A DNA stretch of 64,000 nt, from the NCBI GenBank assembly GCA_019973155.2, contig BPQB01000066.1:124001-188000 (forward strand). Direction: 5' to 3'. Shown piece after piece: positions 45,326-57,726 of this stretch (position 1 is the first letter of the stretch; each line of letters begins with the position of its first letter). This stretch comes from Phanerochaete sordida. Taxonomy: Eukaryota > Basidiomycota > Agaricomycetes > Polyporales > Phanerochaetaceae. The translations under genes and the position numbers were made by a program. The notes beneath the pieces were generated by a model, which saw nothing but the letters and a program-made list of their open reading frames with translations, did no database searches and had not been told where the DNA came from.

Positions 45326-46709
45326 ATGGCGGGCAACGCGACCATGCCGACGGATCTGGCTGCCGTGTAAGGGATTCTAACGCGCTCTACCGCGGAACCG
45401 GATCTGACGATTGCTTCCAGTGCAGGACCAGTCGTAGGTTTTCCCCAAGCTCGTACCGTTCTCGACTAAATCCGCCGCAGCTCCTCGGCAGCCTCTTCAA
45501 CTGGGGCCTCTACGGCGTGCTCTGCGTGCAGGTCTGTGCGTAGCCCGCGCTTCCGCCCGCTCCCGCGTGCGCTGACGGCCGGCAGACCTGTACCACCTCG
45601 CGTTCCCGCACGACGGCTGGGGCGCGAAGGCGCTCGTGTACGGCGTCTTCGCGCTCGACAGCGCGCAGACGTGCATCGTCACCGGCGACGTCTTCACGAC
45701 GTACGCGCGGCACTACGGCGACGTCGCCGAGCTGTGGATGCAGCACAACGAGTGGCTCGCCGTGCCCGTCTTCAGCAGCCTCGGTACGCGTCCTCCCGCC
45801 TGCCTCCGCGCGCAGCGCTGACCGCGCCCGCAGTGAGCTGCACGGTGCAGATGTACTACGCGTACCGCATCGGCCACCTCGCGCGCTCGAAGGCGCTGCG
45901 GCTCGGCATCTCGCTGGTACGCGTCCTCTCGCCACGGTGTGCATCGTGGGAGGCTGACGGCGCGCAGCTGGCGCTCCTCCAGGGCGTCGCAGGCATCGCG
46001 ACCGGCGTGCAGTCCGCGATCATCCGCACGTTCGAGGAGCTCGAGGCGAAGGCGCACTCCGCGACGATCGTACGCCCCGCCGCTGCGTGTGCGCGCCCCC
46101 GCTGACCGCCCCGCAGCTCTGGCTCGCGGGCAGCGCCGCGTGCGACGTGCTCATCGCAGGCACGATGGCGTGGCTGCTGCTGCACAAGGACACGCGGAGC
46201 GCGGCGACGCGCGCGCGCATCACGCGCCTCGTGCACATCGTCGTCGAGACGGGCTCGCTGACCGCCGCGGGCGCGGTGCTCGTGCTCGTGCTCTACGTCG
46301 CGCTCCCCGCGCGCGCGTACTACGCCGCCGTCGGCGCGGTGCTCGGCAAGCTCTACAGCAACGCGCTGCTCGTGCTCTTCAACAGCCGCATGCGCGTCGC
46401 GCCCGTCGTCGTCGCGGCGCGCGACGAGGGCAGTGCGCGCGTGCGCGCGAAGGCCGCGCTCGGCTTTGGGCGGCGCAGCGCGAGCCGGAGCGGGGACTTG
46501 GGGGGCGTGCATGTTGAGGAGCAGGTGTGGGTGCACACCGATGAGATTCAGATGGACCATCCGGTGAGCAGTCGCCAGTGGCCTTTGCCGCTATGTATGT
46601 CGAGCCTCTCATGGCTGATGTTCACCCTACGCAGATTGAGACGCGCGTAGACTTGGAGAGTCCGAAGGACGCCGACCTGGAAAGCACCGGCGCGGCACCT
46701 TCTATGTAG
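45326..46709 (+). CDS. DUF6534 seven-helix membrane protein 2
   Basis: Eight exons (45326-45366, 45421-45433, 45481-45535, 45586-45783, 45834-45916, 45968-46069, 46117-46563, 46635-46709) give 337 aa. Exons 1-4 have the same lengths (41, 13, 55, 198 nt) as copy 1 at 37.4-39.0 kb, including the 13-nt microexon. Exons 7-9 of copy 1 correspond to a single exon 7 here, so two introns were lost here or gained there. Sequence landmarks are LFNWGLYGVLCVQVYLYHL, HNEWLAVPVFSSL, LWLAGSAACDVLIA and YYAAVGAVLGKLYSNALLV. A conserved VHVEEQVWVHTDE stretch lies in the tail. Membrane protein of unknown function, presumed seven helices. Confidence 0.9.
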
Positions 46710-47955
46710 TGTCTAAGATCATGTATGAGTCCGGATCTCTGTATATTAGACATGATATATATTTACGGTAATTATTACGTTCCGTCGGTCTTTCAGGCCT
46801 TCAGGTCCGGTTGATGTCGGGATGTTGAAACATCGACCTCCAAGATCCGTCATTTAAAGCCCATTGCTGTCGGGCACAAGAGAGCTGCTAGTCGTACAAT
46901 TGGTGACTACTTCTCCGTACGCCTTACCGGTATGACCAATCCGACGCATCACGCCACGCGCCTTCATCGAAAGCTTCATCCGCTGCCTTCGAGAGCGGCG
47001 TTCACGCCGTCATGGTGTCAGCATCGCACGTTCGAAGGCTAAAGCTGCAGATACAATCATCACGTATTTTATTCGTGCACGTCGCCTGAAACCCAGCACA
47101 GGCGGCAAGTTTACGAGATCGGCCGCCAATCGTCATTTGAGACCCCTTCGCCACGGTTTCGCGCCCTTTAGACCCCAGCTTCGCTTGTCAACCGCCAGAT
47201 CTCCGGACCACACGACGCACTATCTCCATGTTTGCCGCGCGGCCGCTGTAGTGAACCGTTGTGACGCGCCACCTCCTCCGCCGCGTACGGGTACAGCGGT
47301 ACCATTCGCAATTGTCAGGATGACATGTTGACATCCACCTTGGAGGAGCTTCAAGCGCTACGGAATATTTAGATCGGTTATATTACATATTGAGGTAGCC
47401 AATGCAACAATCGCGTAGCTAGACTACTGTGTCTAAGCCTGCTTATTCGTCATGGTCGCCGGCGAAGCTAGGGCGTCAACGACCTGTCCCAGCACGGCAT
47501 ACGCCACAATTGCTTCGGAGAGACCCGGCCAGCCATCACACTCGCTTTGAACCGGCCGGGATCGCTTGCACCGCGCGGTCATCCTAGGTGCGAGTCTGAC
47601 GAGTACTCACGTTACCACCCTGTCACTTATCTTCGCATCTTCCAGACATTTACCCACTCTCACTGCAGGAATGATGCAGAGAGCACGCGTCGCGAGGTGG
47701 GCCATTCAAGAGTCGGTCTCGTGCTGCGTCCCAACGCAGAGATTACTCGCAGATGTTTATAGGCTTCCACAATGATTGACCCCACACGAGCCGCAAGCTC
47801 CTCGGAGGGTCTTGGCGGTCGTGGCAAAATGAGCTGACCGTTTTGGTCATGGTGATGCATGCTATCAGCTGGGGATTGTATTGCGGTGGGCGAAATTCCC
47901 AGGTCGTTCCCTCCGTGGGGACACCCAGCCCAGCCTTCTTCACGCTCCCACCACG
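46710..47955. other. intergenic, no recognised gene
   Basis: About 1.25 kb, AT-richer than the flanking genes, with no motif-bearing ORF. The promoter of the methyltransferase gene should lie just before 47956. Confidence 0.45.
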
Positions 47956-48754
47956 ATGATCTGGCTGCCGACGTCGCTCGACCCGCCGCTGCTGAAGCTC
48001 CCTCTGCTCTGGTCGGCGACATGGCTCGCCGTGCGCGCGCAGAGCCCGCCGACGCCGCCGCCACGCAAGGACGAGATGCAGAAGTTTGAGAGCGTTGGCG
48101 ACACGATGGTGCCGCAGAAGATCATGCGCGGGTCCGTGCTGATACAGAACGTACGTCGTCCCCCATGCCCTCTGCCCTCCGCCCTCCTCTCACGTCATGC
48201 AGAGCATCTACTGGACGAACGCCGTCTGCGAGACCGCCGTCGTCCTCTCCGCCTACGCCAGCCCCTCCACACGCACCACCCTCCTCTCCCTGCTCGCGCG
48301 CGAGCCCTCCGCCGCCGCGCACATCCAGCCCACGGCGGCCTGGCTCGCCGGCGCGGCGCTGATGCACGCGGGCGCGCTCGTACGGCTCGCGTGCTACCGC
48401 GCGCTCGGCGCGGACTTCACGTGGGAGCTCGCCGTGCGGCGCGGGCACGTCCTCGCGACGCGCGGCCCGTACGCCGTCGTGCGCCACCCGAGCTACGTCG
48501 GCGCCGCGCTCATCTACGCCGGCGCGCTCGCGGTGCTCTTCGGGCCCGGCGGCTGGTTCGGCGCGTGCGTCGGCTGGGGGAGCGTCTGGAGCTGGGTGTT
48601 TGCGGGCGGGTGTGCGGCGTGGGCGGTTGGTGTGCCCGTGATGCTCATGCGCCGTGTTGGACGCGAGGACGAGGTGCTGAGGCAGGCGTTTGGAGAGGAG
48701 TGGGAGGCGTATGCGAGGCGCGTGCCGTACCGACTGGTCCCGTATATTTTTTGA
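47956..48754 (+). CDS. isoprenylcysteine carboxyl methyltransferase-type membrane methyltransferase
   Basis: Two exons (47956-48150, 48203-48754) give 248 aa. The C-terminal half carries the ICMT/phospholipid-methyltransferase signature: GHVLATRGPYAVVRHPSYVG, followed by hydrophobic helices, then GREDEVLRQAFGEEWEAYARRVPYRLVP. The His-Pro pair and the terminal Glu-Glu/Arg-Val-Pro region are the SAM-binding elements of the family. It would methylate a prenylated cysteine or a related small lipid substrate in the ER membrane. Mushroom genomes often hold several such genes, so a role other than the housekeeping Ste14 is possible. The N-terminus (MIWLPTSLDPPLLKLPLLWS) looks like a membrane helix. 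Confidence 0.88.
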
Positions 48755-49497
48755 TCTAGTCGTGAAAGGCTGATGTGTTCAGCTTGGCTGATTCCCTGAT
48801 ATATCTTCTTCCTGGGTTTGAAATTATCGCGCATGTCTCCGCTTCGCGTCGTTTGACTCCTCAGCCAGCATCTGCACGTCAAGTGTTATCATTCTGTGAG
48901 CCACATATCTTTGTCTCGGCAATCCTTCGCAAACATCCGCGTATCGTAGCTCAGACAAAGTTATGTCGGTTGGACGACTGGAACCCGGCCTCCAAGATGG
49001 AATCGGATGCAACCATAAATTTTATCAGTGCTCATCGACGTGCAGACACTGGCCTGGATTTCCTTCAGGATTCGTCGGAACTTGGCGTAAGCGATCAGCG
49101 GCGGCTGTAGGCCGCTTCCGCTGAGCAACCCAGGTCCTTCCGACATACATTACAAGCGCGACATGTACAACACCATCCTGATTGACATCATCACTCGTAG
49201 AATAGAATCGGCGAACGCAGGCAGATGCCCATTGATCGATGCGTGTACGTCGCGACAATTCCTGACAGGCGACTGGTGTGATAAGTGCCTCCCTGATCAC
49301 AGTCAGTCATCTGCACTGCCGCTGAGACCAGCATCCACGTAGCCTGACGACCAATTGGCATGGGTATCACTCACGATGATCAAGGCGCTGCAAACCTCAG
49401 CGCCGTCACGGCGCAGCTATATTTGACTCGAGTAGCAGGCCACTCTCCGGTCATTTCATTCTTTTCTGCGCCCACGCAGCTAAGATTTTTGCTCCTA
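48755..49497. other. intergenic
   Basis: No recognised gene. The frame of the next gene is open back to an ATG at 49360, but that extension lacks conserved character. Confidence 0.4.
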
Positions 49498-51193
49498 ATG
49501 GTCTCTGCGGCGGCTGCATGCCTGGAGGAAAGCATCCTTCTCGTCATTCTCTTTCACCTGCAGAACGGCCCTCCACCACCAGAGGACATCCCCAAGCGCG
49601 GGCTCGCACCGTACAGCCTGGTCTGCCGTTCCTGGGCGGAAACCGTCCGGCCTCTACTGTTGAAGCTCGCTCTCAGGAGTGCAGACGATGCTTCACAGCT
49701 GATCGCACATCTGAACGCAGCTCAAATCCTGGCGCGTCCGCTCCATGCCCACATCACCTTTGTCACCATCATCGGCAACCAGACCCCCTCTGACATCCAC
49801 TGGGCCTATAACGCATCCGGGAGGCTGTATTCGCTGTTCCCGCAGACAGGCGGCGCGATTGCGAGGCCGATCATCGAGTGGACAGTCGAAGGTACAGCCA
49901 CGCCGGGCTCAGAGGAACGGGACGTCGAACTCGAAGTCTCGACACTCCCGCCGCTGTCGGTACCAGCGCCCGCAAGGCCCATTCTGTCACTCACGTTGCG
50001 CAACTGCTATCTCTCGTCGATATCGAGCCTGGCGCACCTCGTCGGGCAGACCAGAGTCCATGCGATGACCTTGGAGAACGTCACTTTTGCGCAGGCGGGC
50101 AGGGTCGTTCCTCATACCATAGACGCCTCCGGGCGAATATATGCGCTGAACAGCATTCGTATTGTGGGCACTGCCGTGCCTACTGAAGATTTGTCCAATT
50201 TTGTCGACTTCGCGCTCCTAAGCAAAGATCAGCCGCTTTTGGAGGAGAACACGCGCACCCTCGTCGCAGATTGCGTCAACCTCATTCTGCTCCTCAAGCC
50301 ACACCAAGAAGCCCATGTAATCTCTATCGCATGGTCTGGTTTAGGTACGCCGACGCGCTCCTGCTATAAATTAATCCTTGAGACTGACGGCCGGACCAGA
50401 GCCGACCACGGACCTGAAAATCTCTATGGGCCCGCTGGACGCTGTCTAAATCACCCACAGCGGGAGCGGCTCCGTGTCCGTCAGCGAGGTCGCCTGCACG
50501 TGTCCCGACACCGACGCCCCGCCGCTCTACGCGCTCCTCGCACGCGTCGAATCCGCGTTCCTCGGGCTCGCCGCCGCCGCGCTCCCGCGCCTGCGTCTCG
50601 CGTGCCCAACCGCCGACGTCGGGCGCGCGGTCGTGCGCGGCGTGCTCGCGGGCCGCGTCTTCACAGACGCGCGTATGCGCGCGGGCTGGCAGTTCAGCGT
50701 GCGCGTCGCCGGCGCGGAGTACTACGCCGCGGACATCCTCGCAGCGCCGGCGCGCGCCAGGGGGCCGGGCGGAGACATCGCGCTGAGTGTCGCGCAGCGC
50801 GTCGAGTGGCTGCTGTGCATGTCGTTTCACAGCAGCGTGAAGCAGGCACGTCGGGCGTACCTGGAGGAGATCTGTAGGGAGATAGAAGCGGGGAAAGGCG
50901 GGAGGGTGGAAGGGTGGAAGGGCATGGAGAGATTTGACCAGTATCCCTCGACAATGCAAGAACTCCATGAATTTCATGCGCCTGGATTACTTCAAGGAAG
51001 CTCGTGTTGGCGGTTGGCTGATGGGTGCAATGACTTGCTCGAGCGTGGGATTGGGTTAGGGCTTCCTTTCGGGGATATTTCTTTGGGCGTCTGCACCGCC
51101 AGCACCAAGGTTCGTGATCTTTCGTCTTCTCCGCGTGCAGCTCGCTGCACAAGGGACCGTAAACGCGAAAGATCGGACGTATCTACCAGATGA
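49498..51193 (+). pseudogene. F-box-like protein gene with in-frame TAA
   Basis: From the ATG at 49498 the protein begins like basidiomycete F-box proteins (CLEESILLVILFHLQ, then LAPYSLVCRSWAETVRPLLL). Exon 1 ends at 50344 and exon 2 starts at 50400 (GT-AG, phase 1). Exon 2 reads EPTTDLKISMGPLDAV and then meets TAA at 50447-50449. The same frame then continues open as ITHSGSGSVSVSEVACTCP for about 230 more codons to 51193. A single AAA-to-TAA change would explain this. The product would be a 298-aa truncated protein, or the gene is a fresh pseudogene, or there is a sequencing error. The C-terminal end of the intact gene is uncertain. F-box proteins recruit substrates to SCF ubiquitin ligases; no partner is inferable. 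Confidence 0.6.
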
Positions 51194-51587
51194 GAGCGTA
51201 TTTTATCTGCGCATTCGAGAAAAGCGAGTCTCGCCTTTTTAAAGCGAGCTTTTGCCTACAGGTTTCTCATGAAACGCGGCCGAGCAGGCCATAAGTTGGG
51301 AAAGAACGCTCGACCTGCTATCTGAACTCTACCGCGCGTCCATCTACAGTCTGAGAACCAGCGTGACCGAGCAGTAGCTGCATCGAGCTGTGAGTGCTCT
51401 TTCGACGTGTCGGCGACAACTTCTCCATGATAGAGTTCCATACAGGTATGGGCAGTCGGCGTCATGCCGCTCATTTGCCCTCTTCCCGCCGGTCACCGTC
51501 TGCGCTGCGTTTCAAGACTGTTGCAGGAAAGCAGCATAACTGCGCATGCACAATAAGCTAGGATACGATCCTGCTGTCCTCGTCGTC
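51194..51587. other. intergenic upstream of NRPS-like reductase
   Basis: Promoter space. A small cluster of AAAGCGAG/CTCGCTTT-like words in both orientations lies around 51205-51250 and could fold, but no gene is seen. Confidence 0.4.
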
Positions 51588-54500
51588 ATGCAAGCACCTC
51601 TAGATGGCTCCCTGCGCACCCTCGTCGATTTCGTCGACTTCCACGCTGAGTATAACCCCGACTTACCGTGGTTGGTACACCCCTCTACAAACCAGGATGG
51701 TACACTGCAGCCCATTACGTTTCGACGAATGGCTGCGGCGACCCATCGAATCGCGAACACACTACGTAGCGGCCGACAGGGCCCCGACGACGAGGTCTTC
51801 GCTATCCTCCTTCACACCGATAACGTTGTGTATGTCGCGGTTCTTGTGGGGCTTATGAGAGCAGGATTCATTGTGAGAGCCACTTGTAATGCGCTGTACA
51901 CGCTGCTGACGTGCAGAGACAGCCGTTCCCTATGTCGCCACGCAACTCCACAGAGGGCATCTCCCATCTGCTGCGGACCAGTGGCTGCCAGCGTATTCTT
52001 CACAATTCCACAACGGCTGCTCAAACTCAACAGGCGTGCGCTAAGATGGACGAAGAGGGAGCGCAGCTTCGCCTAGAAGACTTGTCGGTTCTGCAAGACA
52101 TACTCTCCGATTTGATAACCAACACACCATGCTCGCAGACGCATGAGGTTTACTCCAGGGCAGCGAAACCCGTAGAGCTGAGTGCACCTCTGCTATACAT
52201 CCATTCATCCGGTTCCACCGGCCTCCCGAAGACCGTCCCCTTCAAACACGAGCTCGTCGTGCAGAACCTACGGAAGAGTATGTCCTTGGTCATCTTCCTC
52301 CTACCAGACGTGCGGGCATGCTGATCCTAACTTCTGCAGGCATTTTTGGCTCTGGGCGCCGCAAGATCCGCTTCGGCGGGATGGCGCTCCCGACGTTCCA
52401 TGCGATGGGCATGCTCGTGCAGGCGTTCTTCCCTCTCGCTAGCCTACAGCCAGTCGCTGTCTACGCGCCCCGCTTTCCCGATCCGCCTGAGACGCCCAAT
52501 CCGGCGAGTGTGCTTCAGCTCTGCAAGCTGGCGCAATGCGAAGGCCTTATCGCGGCACCGTCTTTCATCGAGGTAGGTCCAGCGATTCTACATGGGCGCA
52601 CCTGCTGACAACCGACGTGCAGACTTGGTCGCACGATCCAGATGCTATCGCCTATCTGCGAACTCTGGACGTGGTGGTACGTCAATGAACCTTTGCTCTT
52701 GTCAATTCGACTGAGCAGCGCTCAGCTTTTTGGCGGTGGGCCGCTCTCAAACGAAGTTGGCGACAAGCTCGCAGCAGATGGCGTACCGCTGCACGCAGGC
52801 TATGGCGGAGGCGAGTTCGGCAATCCGATTGTGTCGTGGGACGAAGTGTCGTCCGCGGCGCTGCGCTCGCCCGACTGGAAGTGGTACCGGTTCTCTGCCG
52901 AGCCGGACGTGCGGATGATCCCGCAGGGCGACGGGACGTACGAGCTGGTCATCTATGTACGTGGCTGTGTGATGTTTGAGAGCGATAGCTGACGGCGATG
53001 CCCAGGAGACGGACGAGTTCAAGGTCAGGAAGAGCAACCTGCCCGCCGAGAACGGGTTCGTTGGTTACGCGACGGCGGACCTCTTCGAGCAGCATCCAAC
53101 GAAGCATGACCTTTGGCGTATGTAAGTAACTCGGAGTTTATGTTTGAGTGCTACAGCACTGATAAGAGTTTCGATAGCGTCGGACGTAAAGACGATGTAA
53201 TCATACTGGGCACGGGTATATATTGGTAATGTTTCATAGACTGGGTATGAGCTCACCCTTCGCCAGGAGAGAAGATTGTTCCGCTCACGCAGGAAGGTGT
53301 CGTCTTATCCAGTCCGCTCGTCGCAGGCTGCGTCATGTTCGGTCGTGAACGTGAGCAGGCGGGCATCTTGGTCGAGCTCAGCGCAGGTCATGCAGTCGAA
53401 GCGAGTGACCTGCCTGCGCTTGCACGAGCTCGCAACGAATTATGGTACGATTAATCCTGTGATCTTGAGTCGGAAGGCTAACAGTAGAATAGGCCGATAG
53501 TGGAGCAGGCGAACGCTACCGCACCTGCGTTTGCCAGAATCTTCAAGGAGATGATCCTAGTCGCTAAGTGTGACCGACCGCTGCCTCGTACGCCGAAGAA
53601 CACGATCATGCGGAAGGCGGCAACTGCGCTATATTCAGCAGAGATAAACAATCTGTAAGCTCCCTTGGTGCGCAGCAATTTGCAGACTAAAGTTTGGTCA
53701 GGTACTCCACGGTCGAGTCCAGTCGGCAGGTCCATGGCGTCGCACCGCCACGCGACTGGAACGAGGAAATGCTTGCTCCCTGGTTGTTGGACCTTGCAGG
53801 AAGCGTCTCTGCTGAGCATACTCTGAATCCAGACGAAGACGTTTTTCAACAAGGCTTCGATAGGCGAGTTCGCGGTTCGCTCAGCCTGCTCCGATGATTT
53901 GTCTAAATTGCACTGTTAAAAGTCTGAGCGCGACGTTCCTGCGCAATCGGATTGTCGGCGCACTGCGCGTCTCGACAAATCCTGCAGTGCGGTCCGCCGC
54001 AAGGAAGATATCCTCGAACTTCATCTTCGATCATCCTACTATGCGGTCCCTTGCAGCTGCGCTAACCTCCTTGACCTCGCCCGAACTCGCCACAAAGTTG
54101 CCCATCGCAGCACGGCAAGCAGAAATCGATTCGCTTGTAGCGAGGTTTACCGCAGATATGCCGACCATCGGGGCAGCCGTCAAGCCAGTGGCAGAAGGTG
54201 TACCGGTCATTTTGCTGACTGGCTCTACGGGTAATAACGGGTCGCATATCCTCGCGGGACTGCTTTCGGAGCCCAGGATCGCGCGGGTGTACGCATTGAA
54301 TCGACCATCGGAGGCATCGTGTAAGGCGCGCTTGGAAGCTGCGTTCGCAAAACGTCTGTTACCGCTCGAGCTGCTCGACGACGCGAGACTGGTCTGCCTC
54401 GACGGAGAAGTGTCCACATACCAGTTCGGCTTGGACAAAACGGTGTACGACGAGGTACTGACCAGCTCATTCATCCCGATGATCATCTCGCTAACTCTGC

Positions 54501-55537
54501 GTAGGTGATGGGTTCCGTCACACACATCATCCATAACGCCTGGACGGTGAACTTCAACCTTCCGCTACGCTCGTTCGAAGATCAGATTTCTGGGATCCGG
54601 AAACTCATCGACGCCAACGTGTCTTCTCAACGTCACATTCGCCTCCTCGTAACGTCCTCCATTGGCGTCGCGCGCGGCTGGCATGCATCACAGGGACCTG
54701 TGCCCGAGAGAACTCTGGCTGTGGTGGACGCCGAAAAATTGAGTGGGTACGCTGCATCGAAGTTTATCGTAGAGAAGGCCAGTTCCTGCGCTGGTTCTCT
54801 CGTCCGGGTGGGTGCTGATGGAGAAATAGATCATGGAAGCTGCGCGCGAGCGTGGTCTGGCAGCAACCACAGTGCGCATGGGCCAGGCATGTGGCCCACG
54901 GTCTACGGGCGCGTGGAGCGCGAGTGAGTGGTTCCCGATCCTAGTGCGGTCGAGCGTCGCGCTTGGGTGCCTGCCGGAGCTCTCTGGGGTGAGTGTACCG
55001 TCAGCCCTTAATGATATCCCCGGTGCTGAACTGTCGAACAGCCCGTCGCCTGGGTGCCGCTCGACGCGATTGCACGCAACTATGTAGAATGGGTCCTAGC
55101 GGAGGGTGCGCTTCCCGCGCTGGTGAACCTCGTGCACCCGCGACCGACGACTTGGAACGCCGTCCTCCAGAACGTGCGCGCAGAGCTTGGGGGCGAGCTG
55201 CCGATGGTGTCGTTCAGCGAGTGGCTTGCTAGGCTGGATTCGCGCGGGGAAGGTGCTTCGAGAGATGATCTCGAGGATCTCGTAAGTGATCGTCGGCCTA
55301 TACAAATCTCTCTCGCGCTCATCGCAATGATAGCCTGCCCTCCAGCTCTTGGGCTTCTTTCGCGCTTTTGCACGCTCAGACGCTGGTACCGCCACCGTCG
55401 ACGGGCCCCTGGGCGCAGCGTTCGACACCGAAGTGCTAGTACGCTCCAGCACGACGATGCACGATCTTGCACCGCTCTCTGAGGCATATGCGCGAGCCTG
55501 GGTAAAATTCTGGAGCGAGCAGCAGTCTGGGAGGTAA
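51588..55537 (+). CDS. NRPS-like adenylate-forming reductase (A-PCP-R)
   Basis: Fifteen exons (51588-51872, 51923-52277, 52340-52572, 52623-52676, 52726-52956, 53006-53121, 53178-53215, 53267-53444, 53493-53654, 53702-53863, 53923-54454, 54505-54777, 54830-54988, 55042-55281, 55346-55537) give 1069 aa. An ATG 42 nt upstream (51546) would add 14 residues. The adenylation domain shows HSSGSTGLPK (189-198) and GRKDDVIILGTGEK. The carrier Ser is in GFDSLSATF (Ser605). The reductase domain has the NADPH loop TGSTGNNG (704-711) and the YxxxK pair Tyr864/Lys868. The family activates a carboxylic acid, tethers it to the phosphopantetheine arm and releases it as aldehyde or alcohol. Two introns use GC donors (after 53863 and after 54777). 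The substrate is not inferable. Confidence 0.92.
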
Positions 55538-55800
55538 TACACTCGCAATTTCCTTGACGAGAACTGTACCAGGCGGGAGATGGACACGGGCACGACATTC
55601 GTGACCAAAAATCTATCTTATCTCGGCTGACATCGTGGTAGCTGCTGCGGGAAATGTCCGGCCCTGTCAACCAACGTTTGGGACCCTTGATCGCCCTTGA
55701 AGCAACACAGGCGAACGGTATTCGTATAAGACGCTGGTTACTCACATCTCCCCTACTTCATTTCCGCCGCCTGTCTCTGTACAGGCCAAAGTCTGAGATG
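55538..55800. other. intergenic
   Basis: Short gap between the reductase stop and the next start. Nothing is recognised. Confidence 0.4.
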
Positions 55801-57087
55801 TCAGAGTCCGCCCCTCTGATTCTGCCGCCGGAAACGGTCCGCGACATTGTCTTCATGCTCACGATCCTATACATCGAAGATCTGGTCGTTGGACCTTTAT
55901 CACTTCGCGCAGAGCAAGACATTGTGACATTGGCGCAGGTATGTCCCACGATTAGCAGACCCGCCCTGAGCTCACGAGCGCGACGGGCAGTCTCTTGGGC
56001 TTGACCTGAATTTCAACCCAGTGGAGGCTCTGCCTGTGTCATCCATGCAGCTGCGACACTTCACTTTAGAGGCACTGTCAGGTATCCTTGGCATACCCTT
56101 GTGCAAGGACGGCCTGTGGAGGTGCACCGAGTCCACTCTCCCGACGCCGAACGCTACGCTAACGCAGGCAGACTGGAGGGCAAGCCATACACGAAGATCG
56201 CGCCGGTGCGCCGCTGGTGCGCGGCCGCAGAACGCTACACGCGCAGCGGCAGCCCCGACTACGACCACGCCGCGCTCGCGCTGCGGGGCTGCGCGGGCTC
56301 GAGCATGCTGCGCGTGTACACGCTCGTGTTCCTGGCAAACGCGTTCCGGCCGCTCGTCCGGCACCGTGCCGGCCTCGGCCAGCCGCACGCTGGCGTGTTG
56401 TTCACGAATATGCCGAGCGTGGACGACCTCGAGGCGTTGAACGCACAGATCGACGCCGCATATGCCGACACCCACGAAATATTCCAGAGGCTGCACTTGC
56501 CGGTCTGGCGGGCACATTTGATTGAAACTGCTCTGTGTCAGTGGGCACACGCTCTTTGGTTCCTTATTTTCCGCTGAACGAGCTGTCGCAGTCCACACAT
56601 ACGATATACACTACGGCATGATCAAGTTCGCCCGGCACAGGGCCGAAATGATCGCGCTTAGAAAGAAAAATCCACGGGCTCCTGACATGCCGCCTGTGAG
56701 TTGGATTGTCATCTGGGAGTACGGACCGGCGCTGACTGTCATTGGACAGGAGGAGCCGCTCGAGCCTGTGGAAGGTATCCTTCGCACTGTCCAAGAGGCT
56801 GACACTCGCGTACACGAGACTTGGGCGCATTCTCTGTCCTTTAACGCGGCCTTCGGTGCACCTCGCGTAAGTCGCCGATGTTTCTCGTCTCGGAGAGTCG
56901 ACTATTTACTCTCTTGTAGCTCAAAGCCTGGTCGGAACTGCTGACCTGGCTGATAGGCTGTGAAGGTGATCGCTGGGCTGGAATGAGGCAGGCAGCGGGA
57001 CAGCTTCGCGATACGCTGGAAGAACGGATGGCGGCACCACGAGATAGTTCCCATAGGTCTGAGCAAGATATTGTCGATAATAAATAG
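55798..57087 (+). CDS. uncharacterised protein, multi-exon
   Basis: The first exon starts MSESAPLILPPETVRDIV and continues IEDLVVGPLSLRAEQDI. The last three exons are clear: one in the frame EVHRVHSPDAERYANAGRLE...RAHLIETAL ending at 56536, then 56592-56866 (HTYDIHYGMIKFARH...FGAPR), then 56920-57087 (LKAWSELLTWLIGC...SEQDIVDNK, TAG at 57085-57087). The splice between exon 1 and the central exon (around 55938-56100) could not be fixed with confidence. No catalytic motif is recognised. A diverged copy of the N-terminus occurs at 57.45 kb, so this belongs to a locally duplicated family. Structure looks helical and soluble. Confidence 0.6.
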
Positions 57088-57450
57088 GATGCGCCGTGTC
57101 GCAGAGTATACAAAGGCGACTTCAGTCAAGTCTACATGGCCAGGTGATGGACTGATCGTAAGATAATCAAGGGCTAGCCACGCATCGACAACCCCGCCGT
57201 CCGCGCGCGTACTCATCACATGTACCTAGTTGATAATGGTTCGGATATTTGTGCTCTTTTTCCTACAGTGATCTGTGTGTACAGAAATTCTTGATCAGTA
57301 AAATCGATTATTCATGTCACCTAAGTAGGTGTGCCTCTTCTTGGCTTCTCAACGTAGTTGCCAGAAGCAACGTATCGCCTCATCTCCGAGCACCACAAGT
57401 TCCGCGCAGCTCTCCTTTATCCACACATCTTCATCATGAGCTAGGCAGCT

Positions 57451-57726
57451 GTGGCGCTACCGCTGTCGTCCGAGACGATCTCTGCGATCGCCACAATCAT
57501 CGCGATCCAGCCCATCGACGACCTGACCTGCGGACCCTTGTCGCCGCACAGCACGTCCGTAGATACTATCCCACATTCAGCGAGCGCCGTCGGCACCCGC
57601 TCTCCGCGCGATGTTCACAATCGAGGCCAGGCCGATGTGCTTTCTGCCGCGCACGCAGTCGTTCCGCTCCTCCTAACATCCGAGGCCTACTGGGCGGACT
57701 GCATGCAGAGCAGGATATTCTTCTGA
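57451..57726 (+). pseudogene. partial copy of the preceding gene's N-terminus
   Basis: The frame PLSSETISAIATIIAIQPID, then DLTCGPLS resembles ILPPETVRDIVFMLTILYIE, DLVVGPLS of the gene at 55.8 kb. The match ends after about 30 residues and the frame then turns Arg/Ser-rich and stops at 57726. The only ATG upstream in context (57436) is followed directly by TAG. Further downstream (57780-57950) a GC-rich frame with GLDGLLAALRKVQYDDAAL looks protein-like but was not joined. Probably a truncated duplicate. Confidence 0.45.

Noticed and set aside
3481..55537. One large secondary-metabolite cluster spanning HDACs, FMO, GMC and the NRPS-like reductase
   Set aside because: Dynamin, Tdp1, wall-protein and methyltransferase genes intervene over 20 kb, and NRPS-like reductases occur widely as stand-alone genes; kept only as a hypothesis for the HDAC/FMO/GMC block.
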